Shown in pieces: positions 37,285-50,222 of a stretch of DNA of 64,000 nt. Made by a program: the position numbers and the translations under genes. Location: assembly GCA_030386875.1 (NCBI GenBank), contig CM059578.1:24909009-24973008 (forward strand). The letters are read 5' to 3'. Origin of the DNA: Morinoia aosen. Lineage: Eukaryota; Arthropoda; Malacostraca; Amphipoda; Talitridae. The notes below the pieces were generated by a model that saw nothing but the letters and a program-made list of their open reading frames with translations, was not told the DNA's origin and did no database searches. Numbering within the stretch: the stretch's first letter is position 1; every line of letters begins with the position of its first letter.

Positions 37285-40200
37285 TTTGTAGTAGTGTTGC
37301 GAGAAGAGACTAAAAATAGTACCCGTGAAAAAATCACAAGTTGCACCAAGATCGAAAATGCTTGTCGCCATAAAGGTGGAGCATCGGAGATATAGCAAAT
37401 CACTCCCTAACTCGAGCCAAAACCGACTTCCCGGGGTCCCAGCGCTTTCAAACTTGGTGAGCGTGTACAAGGGAAAAATCTAAGACATACGGACCCCTTT
37501 CCAGGCCCCAAGACCCCATAGGAGACCCCCGAGAACTCGAAAACCGACCGAAAATAGGGTCATTTCAAACATGAAGATATTTTTCATTGCGCCGTCGGAG
37601 GAGCTGAATTGGTCGGAACTGGTAGAGAAAAATTCGGGCTTTACGACGGTGTGATCGTTACTTCGAAAAGTATTCGGGAAAATGTTCAATGAATGAAAAA
37701 CTTTTGGGTAAAAAAACGGCCGTTTTTCAAGTGTGACTTTGGCTGCCAGTTGCGGCGTTTTGGATTGGCGTTCGCCTTCCAGAATTTGATAGAATGTAGG
37801 TTGTACTTTTTTCTAAAATCTATCAAATTTATGAAGCCACAAGTGCGATACTTTTCTCAAAATGAGTGATTTAAAAATAGTCCTTTTTGTCTGAAAATTC
37901 ACTTAAACCACAAACATTGGAGAACGCTTCGTTTTACAGGCAAAGTTGTTGAACACTTTTTGCTCGTTTTTTCACGCTACATACAAAATAGCTTTTGTGG
38001 AACGATCGCATCAACCGTTCCATATATATATGAAAAAAACATGGTTTTCACGTCATTCCGACTTTTATTACCCCTCTCACGCCCCCTGCGTTACCCTTGA
38101 GGGCTTTTAAGTACTCTGTACTGATGCGTCTCGAGGATATCTTTCTTTAATGATACATGTCTCAAACTCCTAGCTTTTCAAGTTTTTGAGAAAAATGGAA
38201 AAAACATCGAAATAAATTTCCCCTGGACGCGAAATGTGCCAGTGAAAAGGTATTTCAATCTCCGTAGATTAATGACACGGATGATTTCTTGTTTTGCATT
38301 GAAGTCTCCACACCGAGATCATATGGGTGACAGCGATGACGCAACCTAGGCTTGCTTGCGTGGCGAAGGCTCTATAAGGATGTTGAACATCAAGACGCTT
38401 ATGTTTTATTTTTTGTGGAGTTTGATCCGATATATTTCGATTCTTTGTTAAGTTCAAAGTTTCAACCAATTTTTGACCGTTTGAGGCTGTGTTGCAAATT
38501 TTTCATAGGTCTACAGTGTTCTTATAGTTATTAGAAATTGATTTTGACTTGGAACTCAATACTCGAACTCGGTTCTTTCGCTTTGAGATTCGCATAACTT
38601 CCAGTCATGACTAGTAAATAATCCTTTTCAAGTGTTTAAACTGGTTTTACATGGAAATTTATAGAGAACAAATGTGTTTAAAATATTTGATTCACCTAAA
38701 GGTAGTATTATTTTAATTCTAACAAGTTTTGCAATGGAGAATAAATGATGGTTACGCGTTTTATTTTCGCTGCTTGAAGGTCCATGAATTTCAGACACCC
38801 ATTTTCACAGGTATGGCGACTTTGAATTGCAATATAGTAATGAGGTTTAGTATTTGAGACTTAAATTGTCAGCTTCTTATAATAATTGTATTATAATTAT
38901 CCAGTTGAAGTAATATAAAGTGACATAAATTGCAAATCAAACGTTGCGTAAAGGCATAAATATTGCTCTTGATGCGTTTTTGACCAGAAATGATGCTCAT
39001 TCGTTCGAGGTGCTCATTTCAGTTCGACTTTATTTATTTTTTATGACGTATTATATGTTGTCCTCTCTCTCCATCACGTTACAAATCACAAGTTCAATGT
39101 AGTGTTTTACCTTAAGGTGTCAGCATCATCGACCTTACTTCGTAGTATGAGTTCAAATACGCAAAGCGAGTAGTTTTCGACGCCAAAAATTCCGCAACTA
39201 CTTTGCTAGCGTTCTTGAGAACAATTTTATAGCAATCCTATAATATTTCGACATCGCAAATTGTGTCATCGCAAAACAAGGCGTATTCGTAAAACTTCGT
39301 AAATGAACTATAATTTAAAGGTGATAGACTTTAAATTAGTCATTTGTATAAAGGTATAGTGGCTAAATATTTTTCGTTCGGCACAGCTATTTGTGTAGTG
39401 TTTGAAACTTGTTTTATGACGTTAGAGAATTGGAATTGAAAGAGCTCATAGTCCAAGAATTTGACTTCTTATTTTCTAAATTGATAAAGCTCATTGAGGA
39501 ACAATCTCTCGTTATATTGGTTCGAAGAACACGAAAATGGTTCCTGTCGACATATGCTATGATTGAACGAGGCATTTCCTACGAAGTGTATAGTTTGAGT
39601 GAATATTTGGCTCATAAATTTTTATGGTTGGGATGTAAAATTCTTGGATCTTCACGACCAAGAATCTGTCAAGTGTTGACGAATAATTTGATCTCCAATA
39701 ATAATAATAATAATAATAATTAAAACTCGTTCTTTGAAGGCCTCAAAATCGCTCACATTGCATGTGTGAGTTTCAGGAAGTCATCATTTGAGTGCGTATA
39801 GACAACATTACGAGGTTCTAACTGATGATTAATATTTGGTGAATGCGTGTCCCCGACTACAACCAAATCTTGTGCAGGTTTTTTATGTTTGAATGTTATG
39901 TATTGAATTTGAAATGGTATAACTAATGTATTTGCAATAATAATTTATAAATTCTACTGAGCCTAATTGAAGGTTTCTGTATCGATCCACAATAGAAATA
40001 TATGATGATTAGAAAGAGGTTGAAATTGTTCACATTCGTGAACTAATAATTGTTGTGGCGAAAATGATGTCTATTAGGAAACATCATTGTTTCTAAGCTA
40101 TAGCCGCAGGTGTTCACAGATAAATTTGTTTGAGAAATGTCAGAAATATGTTCGGATATGATGTTGTCGTAATGAATGGGGAATTCCTAAGTTTGATTTC

Positions 40201-40385
40201 TGATACGAAGAGATTGATTTCGTGTCAATGATGCTTTTATAAAGTTCGTAGTTGTATGTAAGTTGTAAGTGCACTCAAAATTATAGATGAGTGCCAAATG
40301 CTCAAATATTGTTGAAAGTTTCCATGAGATTTGCTGCGAATGCGTTCTTTCTTTGTATTAACTGACTTCAACAGAAAAATGCTTT

Positions 40386-40417
40386 CGCTTGGCGAGAGCG
40401 TGAGATCTCGCCAAGCG
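40386..40417 (+). other. R1 hairpin 1, unit 6
   Basis: Stem intact. Loop GCGTGAGA, one base away from unit 1. The base before the left arm side (AATGC for AACGC) has changed, but it is outside the stem. Confidence 0.75.
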
Positions 40418-42031
40418 TTTCCAAAATGGAGAGTTTATTTCTTCGGCGTTCAAGTTAGCGCGCGATAGCGCGTTGTATATATTCGTTGAACGAGTTGTGA
40501 TGCACAGTTATAAGAGACTTTGATTATTATACGTAGAATTAATTGTGAATGATAACTCTTTTATTGCGGTGTTTCGAACGTAAACATTTATGCTTGAATT
40601 TTCAAAAGTAGCTTACCGCAAAATAAAGATGTTATGTATTATTTCGAAATATGCATCGTTGTGACGTCATTTCTTCGTGACATCGAATTTCTGTTGAGTA
40701 TGTAGGTTGGATATTTGATGAATTGTCGATTAGAACGAATTAAATTAGTCAACTTCGAAACAAAGGAAAAGGTTAGTGATGCGCACCCATTAATAAACCG
40801 AAATGTAAGAAATGTTTCGTCACAATATTTCGTGAGGTAAAATTTGTAACCAATTTTCAATGAAACCCTAATCCCCATAATTTAACGAGAAAATATAGCA
40901 GGCAGAATGTCTCTGCCGGTGAAATAGTTATGGAACGCATTTTCATTTTGTGACCAATAGAATATCAATTGGTTATAAGTTACAGTTGGATGGAAGGATA
41001 TTTTAGCGCACATAGAGGTTAGTAATTCGTGAGGAATATAAGGGCAAAGGCGTAAGCAATAAATCAGATAAAATAGGTGCTACCGAAATTGTAAGTATAT
41101 AGGACAGGGAACCCTGAATTAGTGAAGTGTAGTTGTATGTACGTGAGTTGGAAATGTGTCAAGTAAGTTAATTCACGTCATATTTAGAGCAAGATAGATT
41201 AAATTGAGTTAGGTTAGAGTAGGTTACGATAAATGAGATTTTTTTAGGTGAGTTTAGACCATGTTTCGTTTGTTGAGGTTAGGTGACTTTGCCTTGAGTT
41301 AGGTTGGGTTAGAGAACATTATATTTCTTTAGATAGGGTGTGACAGTGTGACACGAAAGGTAATTTAAAGATTTGATGAGTTGTAAGACATACGTATGGT
41401 CTGTGTTATACTATGAATGAGGGTGCCATCGTTTTGGTTAGGCTTTGTTATTCATGTGAATGGTTTGGAGAAATTATTTCGCATCAGTTTGTTATAGTGA
41501 CAAGGTTAGGTTGATATTACTGTTAGTATATATGCGAATGATATTGCTTTTGGTAAATTATATTCTTGAGTTGTTTCTAAGTTCGATGTAGAGTTTAGGT
41601 TGAAAGACGTGTATATATATTGGTTTGTCTTTTGAGACGATGGTGTGTGAAAGTGGGTTGCTTCTTAATTGTGGTGATTTGTTAAGTTTCGTTAATTGAA
41701 TTACGTTTCACCTCAATTGAATGAAAGTGAATCAAGTTTCTTCATCAATGGTGTTTGAGTTGGTGAAGCATTGAATATCAATATATATTGTTTTGGCATT
41801 TGAGACGATGGTGTATATCATTGCGTTGCTTCTGATTTGGGGTGCTTTGAAAACTGTGCACGACATATGCATGTGCGAGTATACTGTTTGCGTTTGTGTT
41901 TGTGTAAATGTGTGAATGTCTCTCCGTGAGTGTGTGTGTGTGTGTGTTTGTGTGTGTTGTGATTATTATGATAGTGGTGCAGAGGAATGTCTGTTTGTGT
42001 TGTGCTTAGTGGTATACAGAGGAATGTCTGT

Positions 42032-42076
42032 GTTCGCCCCTAGCGGGCTGTGCCTGGTTACTTGCGGCGGGCGAAC
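42032..42076 (+). other. R1 core inverted repeat, unit 7
   Basis: Identical to unit 2. Confidence 0.7.
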
Positions 42077-45000
42077 TTTGTAGGTTGCGAGAACACACTA
42101 AAAATAGTACCCGTGAAAAAATCATACCTGGCACCAACATCGAAATGCTTGTCGCCGAAAGGTGGAGCCTCGAGTATTAGAAAAATACACCCCCTAATTC
42201 GCGCAAAACCACACTTCCCGAGGTCCCAGCGCTTTCAAACTTGGTGAGCGTGTACAAGGGAAAATTCTAAGACATACGGACCCCTTTCCAGGCCCCAAGA
42301 CCCCATAGGAGACCCCCGAGAAGTCGAAAACCGACCGAAAATAGGGTCATTTCAAACATGAAGAATTTTTTGATTGCGCCGTCGGAGGAGCTGACTTGGT
42401 GGGAGCTGATAGAGAAAATGTCGGGCTTTAAGACGGTGTGATCGTTACTTCGAAAAGTATTCGGGAAAATGTTCAATGAATGAAAAACTTTTGGGTAAAA
42501 AAACGGCCGTTTTTCAAGTGTCACTTTGGCTGCCAGTTGCGGCGTTTTCGATGGGCTTTCGCCTCCCAAAATTTGATAGAATGTAGATTGGAGTTTTTTC
42601 TAAAATCTATCAAATTTATGAAGCGACAATTGCGATACTTTTCTCAAAATGAGCGATTTAAAAATAGTCCTTTTTGTCTGAAAATTCACTCAAACCAAAA
42701 AAATTGGAGAACGCTTCGTTTTACAGGCAAAGTTGTTGAACACTTTTTGCTCGTTTTTTCACGCTACATACAAAATAACTTTTGTGGAACGATCGCATCA
42801 ACCGTTCCATATGTATATGAAAAAAAACATGTTTTTCACGTCATTTCGACTTTTATTACCCCTCTCACGCCTCCTCCTTTACCCTTGAGGTCTTTTAAAT
42901 ACTCTGTACTGATGCGTCCCGAGGACATCTTTCTATAATGATACCTGTCTCAAAGTCGTAGCTTCTCAAGTTTTTGAGAAAAATGGAAAAAACTTCGAAA
43001 TAAAATTCCCCTGGACGCGAAATGTGCCAGTGAAAAGGTCTTTCAATCTCCGCAGATTTTTGACATGGATTATTCCAATGAAGGCATTGAAGTCTCCGCA
43101 ATGAAAACCATGGGTGACTGCGTTGAGGCACCCCAGCTTGCTTGAGTTGTGAGAGCTGTATAAGGATCTTGAACATCATGACGCTTATGTTTTCACGTTT
43201 GTCGAATTTGATCCCATATATTTCGAGTGATTGGTAAAGTTCAAAGTTTCAACCAATTTTTGACCGTTTGAGGCTGTGTTGCAAATTTTTCATAGGTCTA
43301 CAGTGTTGTTAAAGTTATTATAAATTTATTTTGACGTGGAACTCAATACTCGAACTCGGTTCTTTCGCTTTTAGATTCGCATAACTTGCAGTCATGACTA
43401 GTAAATAATCCTTTTCAAGTGTTTAAACTGGTTTTACATGGAAATTAATGGAGAACAAATGTGTTTAAAATATTTCATTCACCTTAAGGTAGTATTATTT
43501 TAATTCTAACAAGTTTTGCAATGGAGAATAAATGATGGTTACGCGTTTTATTTTCGCTGCTTGAAGGTCCATGAATTTCAGACACACATTTTCACAGGTA
43601 TGGCGACTTTGAATTGCAATATAGTAATGAGGTTTAGTATTTGAGACTTAAATTTTCAGCTTCTTATAATAATTGTATTATAATTATCCAGTTGAAGTAA
43701 TACAAAGTGACATAAATCGCAAATCAAACGTTGCGTAAAGGCGTAAATATTGCTCTTGATGCGTTTTTGACCAGAAATGATGCTCATTCGTTCGAGGTGC
43801 TCATTTCAGTTCGACTTTATTTATTTTTTATGACGTATTATATGTTGTCCTCTCTCTCCATCACGTTACAAATCACAAGTTCAATCTAGTGTTTTACCTT
43901 AAGGTGTCAGCATCATCGACCTTACTTCGTAGTATGAGTTCAAATACGCAAAGCGAGTAGTTTTCGACGCCAAAAATTCCGCAACTACTTTGCTAGCGTT
44001 CTTGAGAACAATTTTATAGCAATCCTATAATATTTCGACATCGCAAATTGTGTCATCGCAAAACAAGGCGTATTCGTAAAACTTCGTAAATGAACTATAA
44101 TTCAAAGGTGATACACTTTAAATTAGTCATTTGTATAAAGGTATAGTGGCTAAATATTTTTCGTTCGGCACAGCTATTTGTGTAGTGTTTGAAACTTGTT
44201 TTATGACGTTAAAAAATTGAAATTGAAAGAGCTCATAGTCCAAGAATTTGACTTTTCATTTTCTAAATTAATAAAGCTCATTGAGGAACGAATCTCTCGA
44301 TATATATTGGTTCAAACAACACGAAAATGGTTCATGTCGACATATATGCTTTGATTGAACGAGGCATTTTCTAGGAAGGGTATAGTTTGAGTGAATATTT
44401 GTATCATAACTTTTTATTGTTGGGATGTAAAATTGCTGGATCTTCACGACCAAGAACCTGTAAAGTGTTCACGAAAAATTCGATCTCCAATAATAATAAT
44501 AATTAAAACTCGTTGTTTGAAGGCCTCAAAATCGCTCACATTGCATATGCGTGAGTTTCAGGAAGTCATCATTTGAGTGAGTATAGACAACATTACGAGG
44601 TTCTAACTGATGAATAATATTTGGTGAATATTTGTCCCCGAAGACAACCAAATATTTTGCAGGTTTTGTATGTTTGAATGATGTTATTTATGAAATTCGA
44701 AATGGTATAAGTGATATATTTGCAAGAATGTTTTATAAATTCCACTCAGCCTAATTGAAGGTTTCTGTATCGATGAATAATAGAAATAGAAGATTAGAGA
44801 GAGGTTCAAATTGTTCACATTCCTGAAAGAATTGATTGTTGTGGTGAAAATAATGTCTATTGGGAAATATAAGTGATTCTAAGCTATAGCCGCAGTTGTT
44901 GACAGATTCATTTGCTTGAGAAATGTGAGGAATATGTTCGGATATGATGTTGTCGTAATGAATGTGGACTTGCTAAGTTTGATTTCTGATTTGAAGAGAT

Positions 45001-45170
45001 GAATTTCTTGTCAATGATGCATTAGAAAGCTTTTAGTGGAATGTAAGTTGTAAGTGCACTCAAAATTGTAGCTGAAGGCCAAATGCGCAAATATTGTTGA
45101 AAGTTTCCAAGAGATTTGCTGTGAATGCGTTCTTTCTTTGTATTTACTGACTTCAACACAAAAACGCTTT

Positions 45171-45202
45171 CGCTTGGCGAGAGCTTCAGTTCTCGCCAAG
45201 CG
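45171..45202 (+). other. R1 hairpin 1, unit 7
   Basis: Stem intact, loop GCTTCAGT: one loop change relative to unit 2 in an otherwise near-identical unit. Confidence 0.75.
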
Positions 45203-46835
45203 TTCCCAAAATGGAGAGTTTATTTCTTGGGCCTTCAACTTAGCGCGATAGCGCGGTGTGTATATATTCGTTTACCGATTTGTGATGCACAGTTAAGAGA
45301 CTTTGATTGCTAGCCCTATAATGAATTGTTAATGATAAGTGTTTGATTACGATTTTTGGACCGTAAAGCTTTAGACTTGAATTTTGAAAATTAGCTTATT
45401 GGCAAAATAAAGATTTTATGTAATATTTCCCAATTGGCATCGCTGTGACGTCATCATTTCTTCGTGACATCGAATTTCTTTGGAGTATGTAGGTTGGATA
45501 TTTGATGAATTGTCGATTAGAACGAAGTGAACTTGTCAACTTCAAAACAGAGGGAAAGTCTAGTGATGCGAACCGATGAATAAACCAAAATGTAAGAAAT
45601 GTTTCGTCACAATATTTCGTGAGGTAAAATTTTGAACAAATTCAAGCAGACCCTATTCCATATAATTGAACGAGAAAATATAGCAGCCAGAATGTCTCTG
45701 CTGGCGAAATAGTAATGGAACGCATTTTCGTTATTTGACCATTAGGATTTTAAGTGGTTATTATTTAGAATTTGATGGAAGGATGTTAGCGTACAAAGAG
45801 ATTATGAATTCTTGAGGAATAATGGCAAAGACATAAGAATTAAATAAGGTAAAATACGTGGGACCGAAATTTGAACTATAGAACAGGACAGGACACCCTG
45901 AATTATTTAAGTTTAGTTGTATGTAGGTGAGTTGGAAGTGTGTGTCGAGTAAGTTAATTCAAGTCATATTTGGAGCAAGATAGGTTAATTTCAGTTAGGT
46001 TAAAGTAGGTTACGTTAAATCAGGTTTGCTTAGGTGATTTTAGACTATGTTAGTTGAGGTTAGGTGACTTTGCCTTGAGTTAGGTTGGCTTAGAGTACGT
46101 TATATTACTTTAGATAGAGTGTGACACGCAAACAGATTTAAAGATTTGATGAGCTGTAACACATACGTATAGTCAGTGAAATACTACGAATGAGGGTGCC
46201 ATCGTTTTGGTTAGGCTGTTATGAGCATGGGAATGGTTTGGTGAATTGATTTTTCACCAGTTTTTTGGTTGTAAGACATACGTTTAGTCAGTGTAATACT
46301 ATGAATGAGGGTATCATATCGTTTTGGATAGGCTGTGTTTTTCATGTGAATGGTTTAGAAAGAACTACTTTCGCACCAGTTTGTTAGTGGCAAGGTTAGG
46401 TTGATATTACTGTTAGTATATATGTGAATGATATTGCTTTTGCTAAATGAAATTGTTGTGGTGTTTTCAAGTTCGACATAGAGTTTAGAGTGACAGACGT
46501 TGTATATTGGTTTGTTTTGTGAGACGATGTTGTCTGTAAGTGGGTGTCTTCTGAATTGTGGTGATTCGTTTCGTCAATTGAGCATTAGTGATTAGAGATA
46601 GAGATTAGTGTTGAATAGAGATTAGTGTTGAAAAATGAAATGGTTGTGGTGTTTGAAAGTTAAACATAGAAATTGAAGTAAATAGCATTGCGTTTTGATA
46701 CATATATTATTTTGGCATTTGACACGATGGTGTATCTCATTGCTATGATTTGCATTTTGATACATATATTATTTTGGCATTTGACACGATGGTGTATCTC
46801 ATTGCTATGATAGTGTTGTACAGAGGAATGTCTGT

Positions 46836-46879
46836 GTTCGCCCTAGCGGGCTGTGCCTGGTTACTTGCGGCGGGCGAAC
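46836..46879 (+). other. R1 core inverted repeat, unit 8
   Basis: Arms intact. One C fewer after the left arm, as in unit 3, its positional partner. Confidence 0.68.
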
Positions 46880-48133
46880 TTTGTAGGTTGCGAGAACACA
46901 CTAAAAATAGTACCCGTGAAAAAATCATACCTGGCTCCAACATCGAAATGCTGGTCGCCGAAAGGTGGAGCCTCGAGTATTATAAAAATTCACCCCCTAA
47001 TTCGCGCAAAACCACACTTCCCGAGGTCCTAGCGCTCTCAAACTTGGTGAGCGTGTACAAGGGAAAATTCTAAGATCTACGGACCCCTTTCCAGGCCCCA
47101 AGACCCCATAAGAGACCCCCGAGAAGTCGAAAACCGACCGAAAATAGGGTCATTTCAAACATGAAGATTTTTTTGATTGCGCCGTCGGAGGAGCTGACTT
47201 GGTGGGAGCTGATAGAGAAAATGTCGGGCTTTAAGACGGTGTGATCGTTACTTCGAAAAGTATTAGGGAAAATGTTCAATGAATGAAAAAGTTTTGGGTA
47301 AAAAAACGGCCGTTTTTCAAGTGTCACTTTGGCTGCCAGTTGCGGCGTTTTCGATGGTCTTTCGCCTCCCAAAATATGATAGAATGTAGATTGGAGTTTT
47401 TTCTAAAATCTATCAAATTTATGAAGCGACAATTGCGATACTTTTCTCAAAATGAGCGATTTAAAAATAGTCCGTTTTGTCTGAAAATTCACTTAAACCA
47501 AAGACATTGGAGAACGCTTCGTTTTACAGGCAAAGTTGTTGAACACTTTTTGCTCGTTTTTTCACGCTACATACAAAATAGTTTTTGTGGAACGATCGCA
47601 TCAAGCGTTCCATGTATATATGAAAAAAACATGGTTTTCAAGTCATTTCGAATTTTATTACCCCTCTCACGCCCCCTGCTTTACCCTTGAGGGCTTTTAA
47701 ATACTCTGTACTGATGCGTCTCGAGGACATCTTTCTATAATGATACGTGTCTCAAAGTCGTAGCTTTTCAAGTTTTTGAGAAAAATGCAAAAAACATCGA
47801 AATGAATTTCCCCTGGACGCGAAATGTGCCAGTGAAAAGGTATTTCAATCTCCGTAGATTAATGACACGGATTATTTCTTGTTTTGCATTGAAGTCTCCA
47901 CACCGAGATCATATGGGTGACAGCGATGACGCAACCTAGGCTTGCTTGCGTGGCGAAGGCTCTATAAGGATGTTGAACATCAAGACGCTTATGTTTTATT
48001 TTTTGTGGAGTTTGATTCGATATATTTCGATTCTTTGTTAAGTTCAAAGTTTCAACCAATTTTTGACCGTTTGAGGCTGTGTTATTTATTTTGTATAGGT
48101 CTACAGTGTTGTTATAGTTATTATAAATTTATT

Positions 48134-48573
48134 TTGACGTGGAACTCAATACTCGAACTCGATTCTTTCGCTTATAGATTCGCATAACTTGCAGTCATGA
48201 CTAGTCAATCATCGTTTTCAAGTGTTGAAACTGGTTTAACTTGGAACTTTATAGAGAAGAAATGTGTTTAGACTTTGTGATTCAGCTGATGTTAGTATTA
48301 TTTCAATTCTAACATGTTTGGCAGAAGAGAAAAAATGATGGTTACGCGTTTTGACGTGGAACTCAATACTCGAACTCGGTTCTTTCGCTTTTAGATTCGC
48401 ATAACTTGCAGTCATGACTAGTAAATAATCCTTTTCAAGTGTTTAAACTGGTTTTACATGGAAATTAATGGAGAACAAATGTGTTTAAAATATTTCATTC
48501 ACCTTAAGGTAGTATTATTTTAATTCTAACAAGTTTTGCAATGGAGAATAAATGATGGTTACGCGTTTTATTT
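48134..48573 (+). repeat. 220-bp tandem duplication from unequal exchange
   Basis: GACGTGGAACTCAATACTCG occurs at 48,135 and again at 48,355. The join reads TTACGCGTTTTGACGTGG, a fusion of ACGCGTTTTATTT with TTATTTTGACGTGG at a short TTTT microhomology. The left copy belongs to the GAAACTGGTTTAAC subtype, the right copy to the TTTAAACTGGTTTTAC subtype. Confidence 0.88.
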
Positions 48574-50190
48574 TCGCTGCTTGAAGGTCCATGAATTTCA
48601 GACTCACATTTTCACAGGTATGGCGACTTTGAATTGCAATATAGTAATGAGGTTTAGTATTTGAGACTTAAATTTTCAGCTTCTTATAATAATTGTATTA
48701 TAATTATCCAGTTGAAGTAATACAAAGTGACATAAATCGCAAATCGAACGTTGCGTAAAGGCGTAAATATTGCTCTTGATGCGTTTTTGACCAGAAATGA
48801 TGCTCATTCGTTCGAGGTGCTCATTTCAGTTCGACTTTATTTATTTTTTATGACGTATTATATGTTGTCCTCTCTCTCCATCACGTTACAAATCACAAGT
48901 TCAATCTAGTGTTTTACCTTAAGGTGTCAGCATCATCGACCTTACTTCGTAGTATGAGTTCAAATACGCAAAGCGAGTAGTTTTCGACGCCAAAAATTCC
49001 GCAACTACTTTGCTAGCGTTCTTGAGAACAATTTTATAGCAATCCTATAATATTTCGACATCGCAAATTGTGTCATCGCAAAACAAGGCGTATTCGTAAA
49101 ACTTCGTAAATGAACTATAATTCAAAGGTGATACACTTTAAATTAGTCATTTGTATAAAGGTATAGTGGCTAAATATTTTTCGTTCGGCACAGCTATTTG
49201 TGTAGTGTTTGAAACTTGTTTTATGACGTTAGAAAATTGAAATTGAAAGAGCTCATAGTCCAAGAATTTGACTTTTCATTTTCTAAATTAATAAAGCTCA
49301 TTGAGGAACGAATCTCTCGATATATATTGGTTCAAACAACACGAAAATGGTTCATGTCGACATATATGCTTTGATTGAACGAGGCATTTTCTAGGAGGGG
49401 TATAGTTTGAGTGAATATTTGTATCATAATTTTTTATTGTTGGGATGTGAAATTGCTGGATCTTCACGACCAAGAACCTGTAAAGTGTTCACGAAAAATT
49501 CGATCTCCAATAATAATAATAATTAAAACTCGTTGTTTGAAGGCCTCAAAATCGCTCACATTGCATATGCGTGAGTTTCAGGAAGTCATCATTTGAGTGA
49601 GTATAGACAACATTACGAGGTTCTAACTGATGAATAATATTTGGTGAATATTTGTCCCCCAAGACAACCAAATATTTTGCAGGTTTTGTATGTTTGAATG
49701 ATGTTATTTATGAAATTCAAAATGGTATAAGTTATATATATGCAAGAATGTTTTATAAATTTCACTCAGCCTAATTGAAGGTTTCTGTATCGATGAATAA
49801 TAGAAATAGAAGATTAGAGGGAGGTTCAAATTGTTCACATTCCTGAAAGAATTGATTGTTGTGGTGAAAATAATGTCTATTGGGAAATATAAGTGATTCT
49901 AAGCTATAGCCGCAGTTGTTGACAGATTCATTTGCTTGAGAAATGTGAGGAATATGTTCGGATATGATGTTGTCGTAATGAATGTGGACTTGCTAAGTTT
50001 GATTTCTGATTTGAAGAGATGAATTTCTTGTCAATGATGCATTAGAAAGCTTTTAGTGGAATGTAAGTTGTAAGTGCACTCAAAATTGTAGCTGAAGGCC
50101 AAATGCTCAAATATTGTTGAAAGTTTCCAAGAGATTTGCTGTGAATGCGTTCTTTCTTTGTATTTACTGACTTCAACACAAAAACGCTTT

Positions 50191-50222
50191 CGCTTGGCGA
50201 GAGCTTCAGGTCTCGCCAAGCG
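50191..50222 (+). other. R1 hairpin 1, unit 8
   Basis: Stem intact, loop GCTTCAGG. The last of seven copies; unit 9 lacks it. Confidence 0.75.

Larger units (their letters stand above)
37240..42031 (+). repeat. R1 unit 6 (4,792 bp, core subtype b)
   Basis: Positional partner of unit 1 but with core subtype b, and without the MITE of unit 1 (intact site near 38,877). Many single-base changes close the 135-codon frame here. A run of AAT repeats lies at about 39,695-39,720. It ends with a beta-type tail and a TG tract near 41,930. Confidence 0.87.
42032..46835 (+). repeat. R1 unit 7 (4,804 bp)
   Basis: Near-identical partner of unit 2. One extra A in the run near 42,826 extends the plus-strand open frame to 152 codons with an unrelated end, as expected if the frame is not translated. 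It ends with an alpha-type tail (doubled 62-bp segment at 46,688-46,811). Confidence 0.88.

Noticed and set aside
39695-39720. AAT repeats considered as a CRISPR-like or regulatory array
   Set aside because: A plain trinucleotide microsatellite; shorter versions lie at the same place in the other R1 units.
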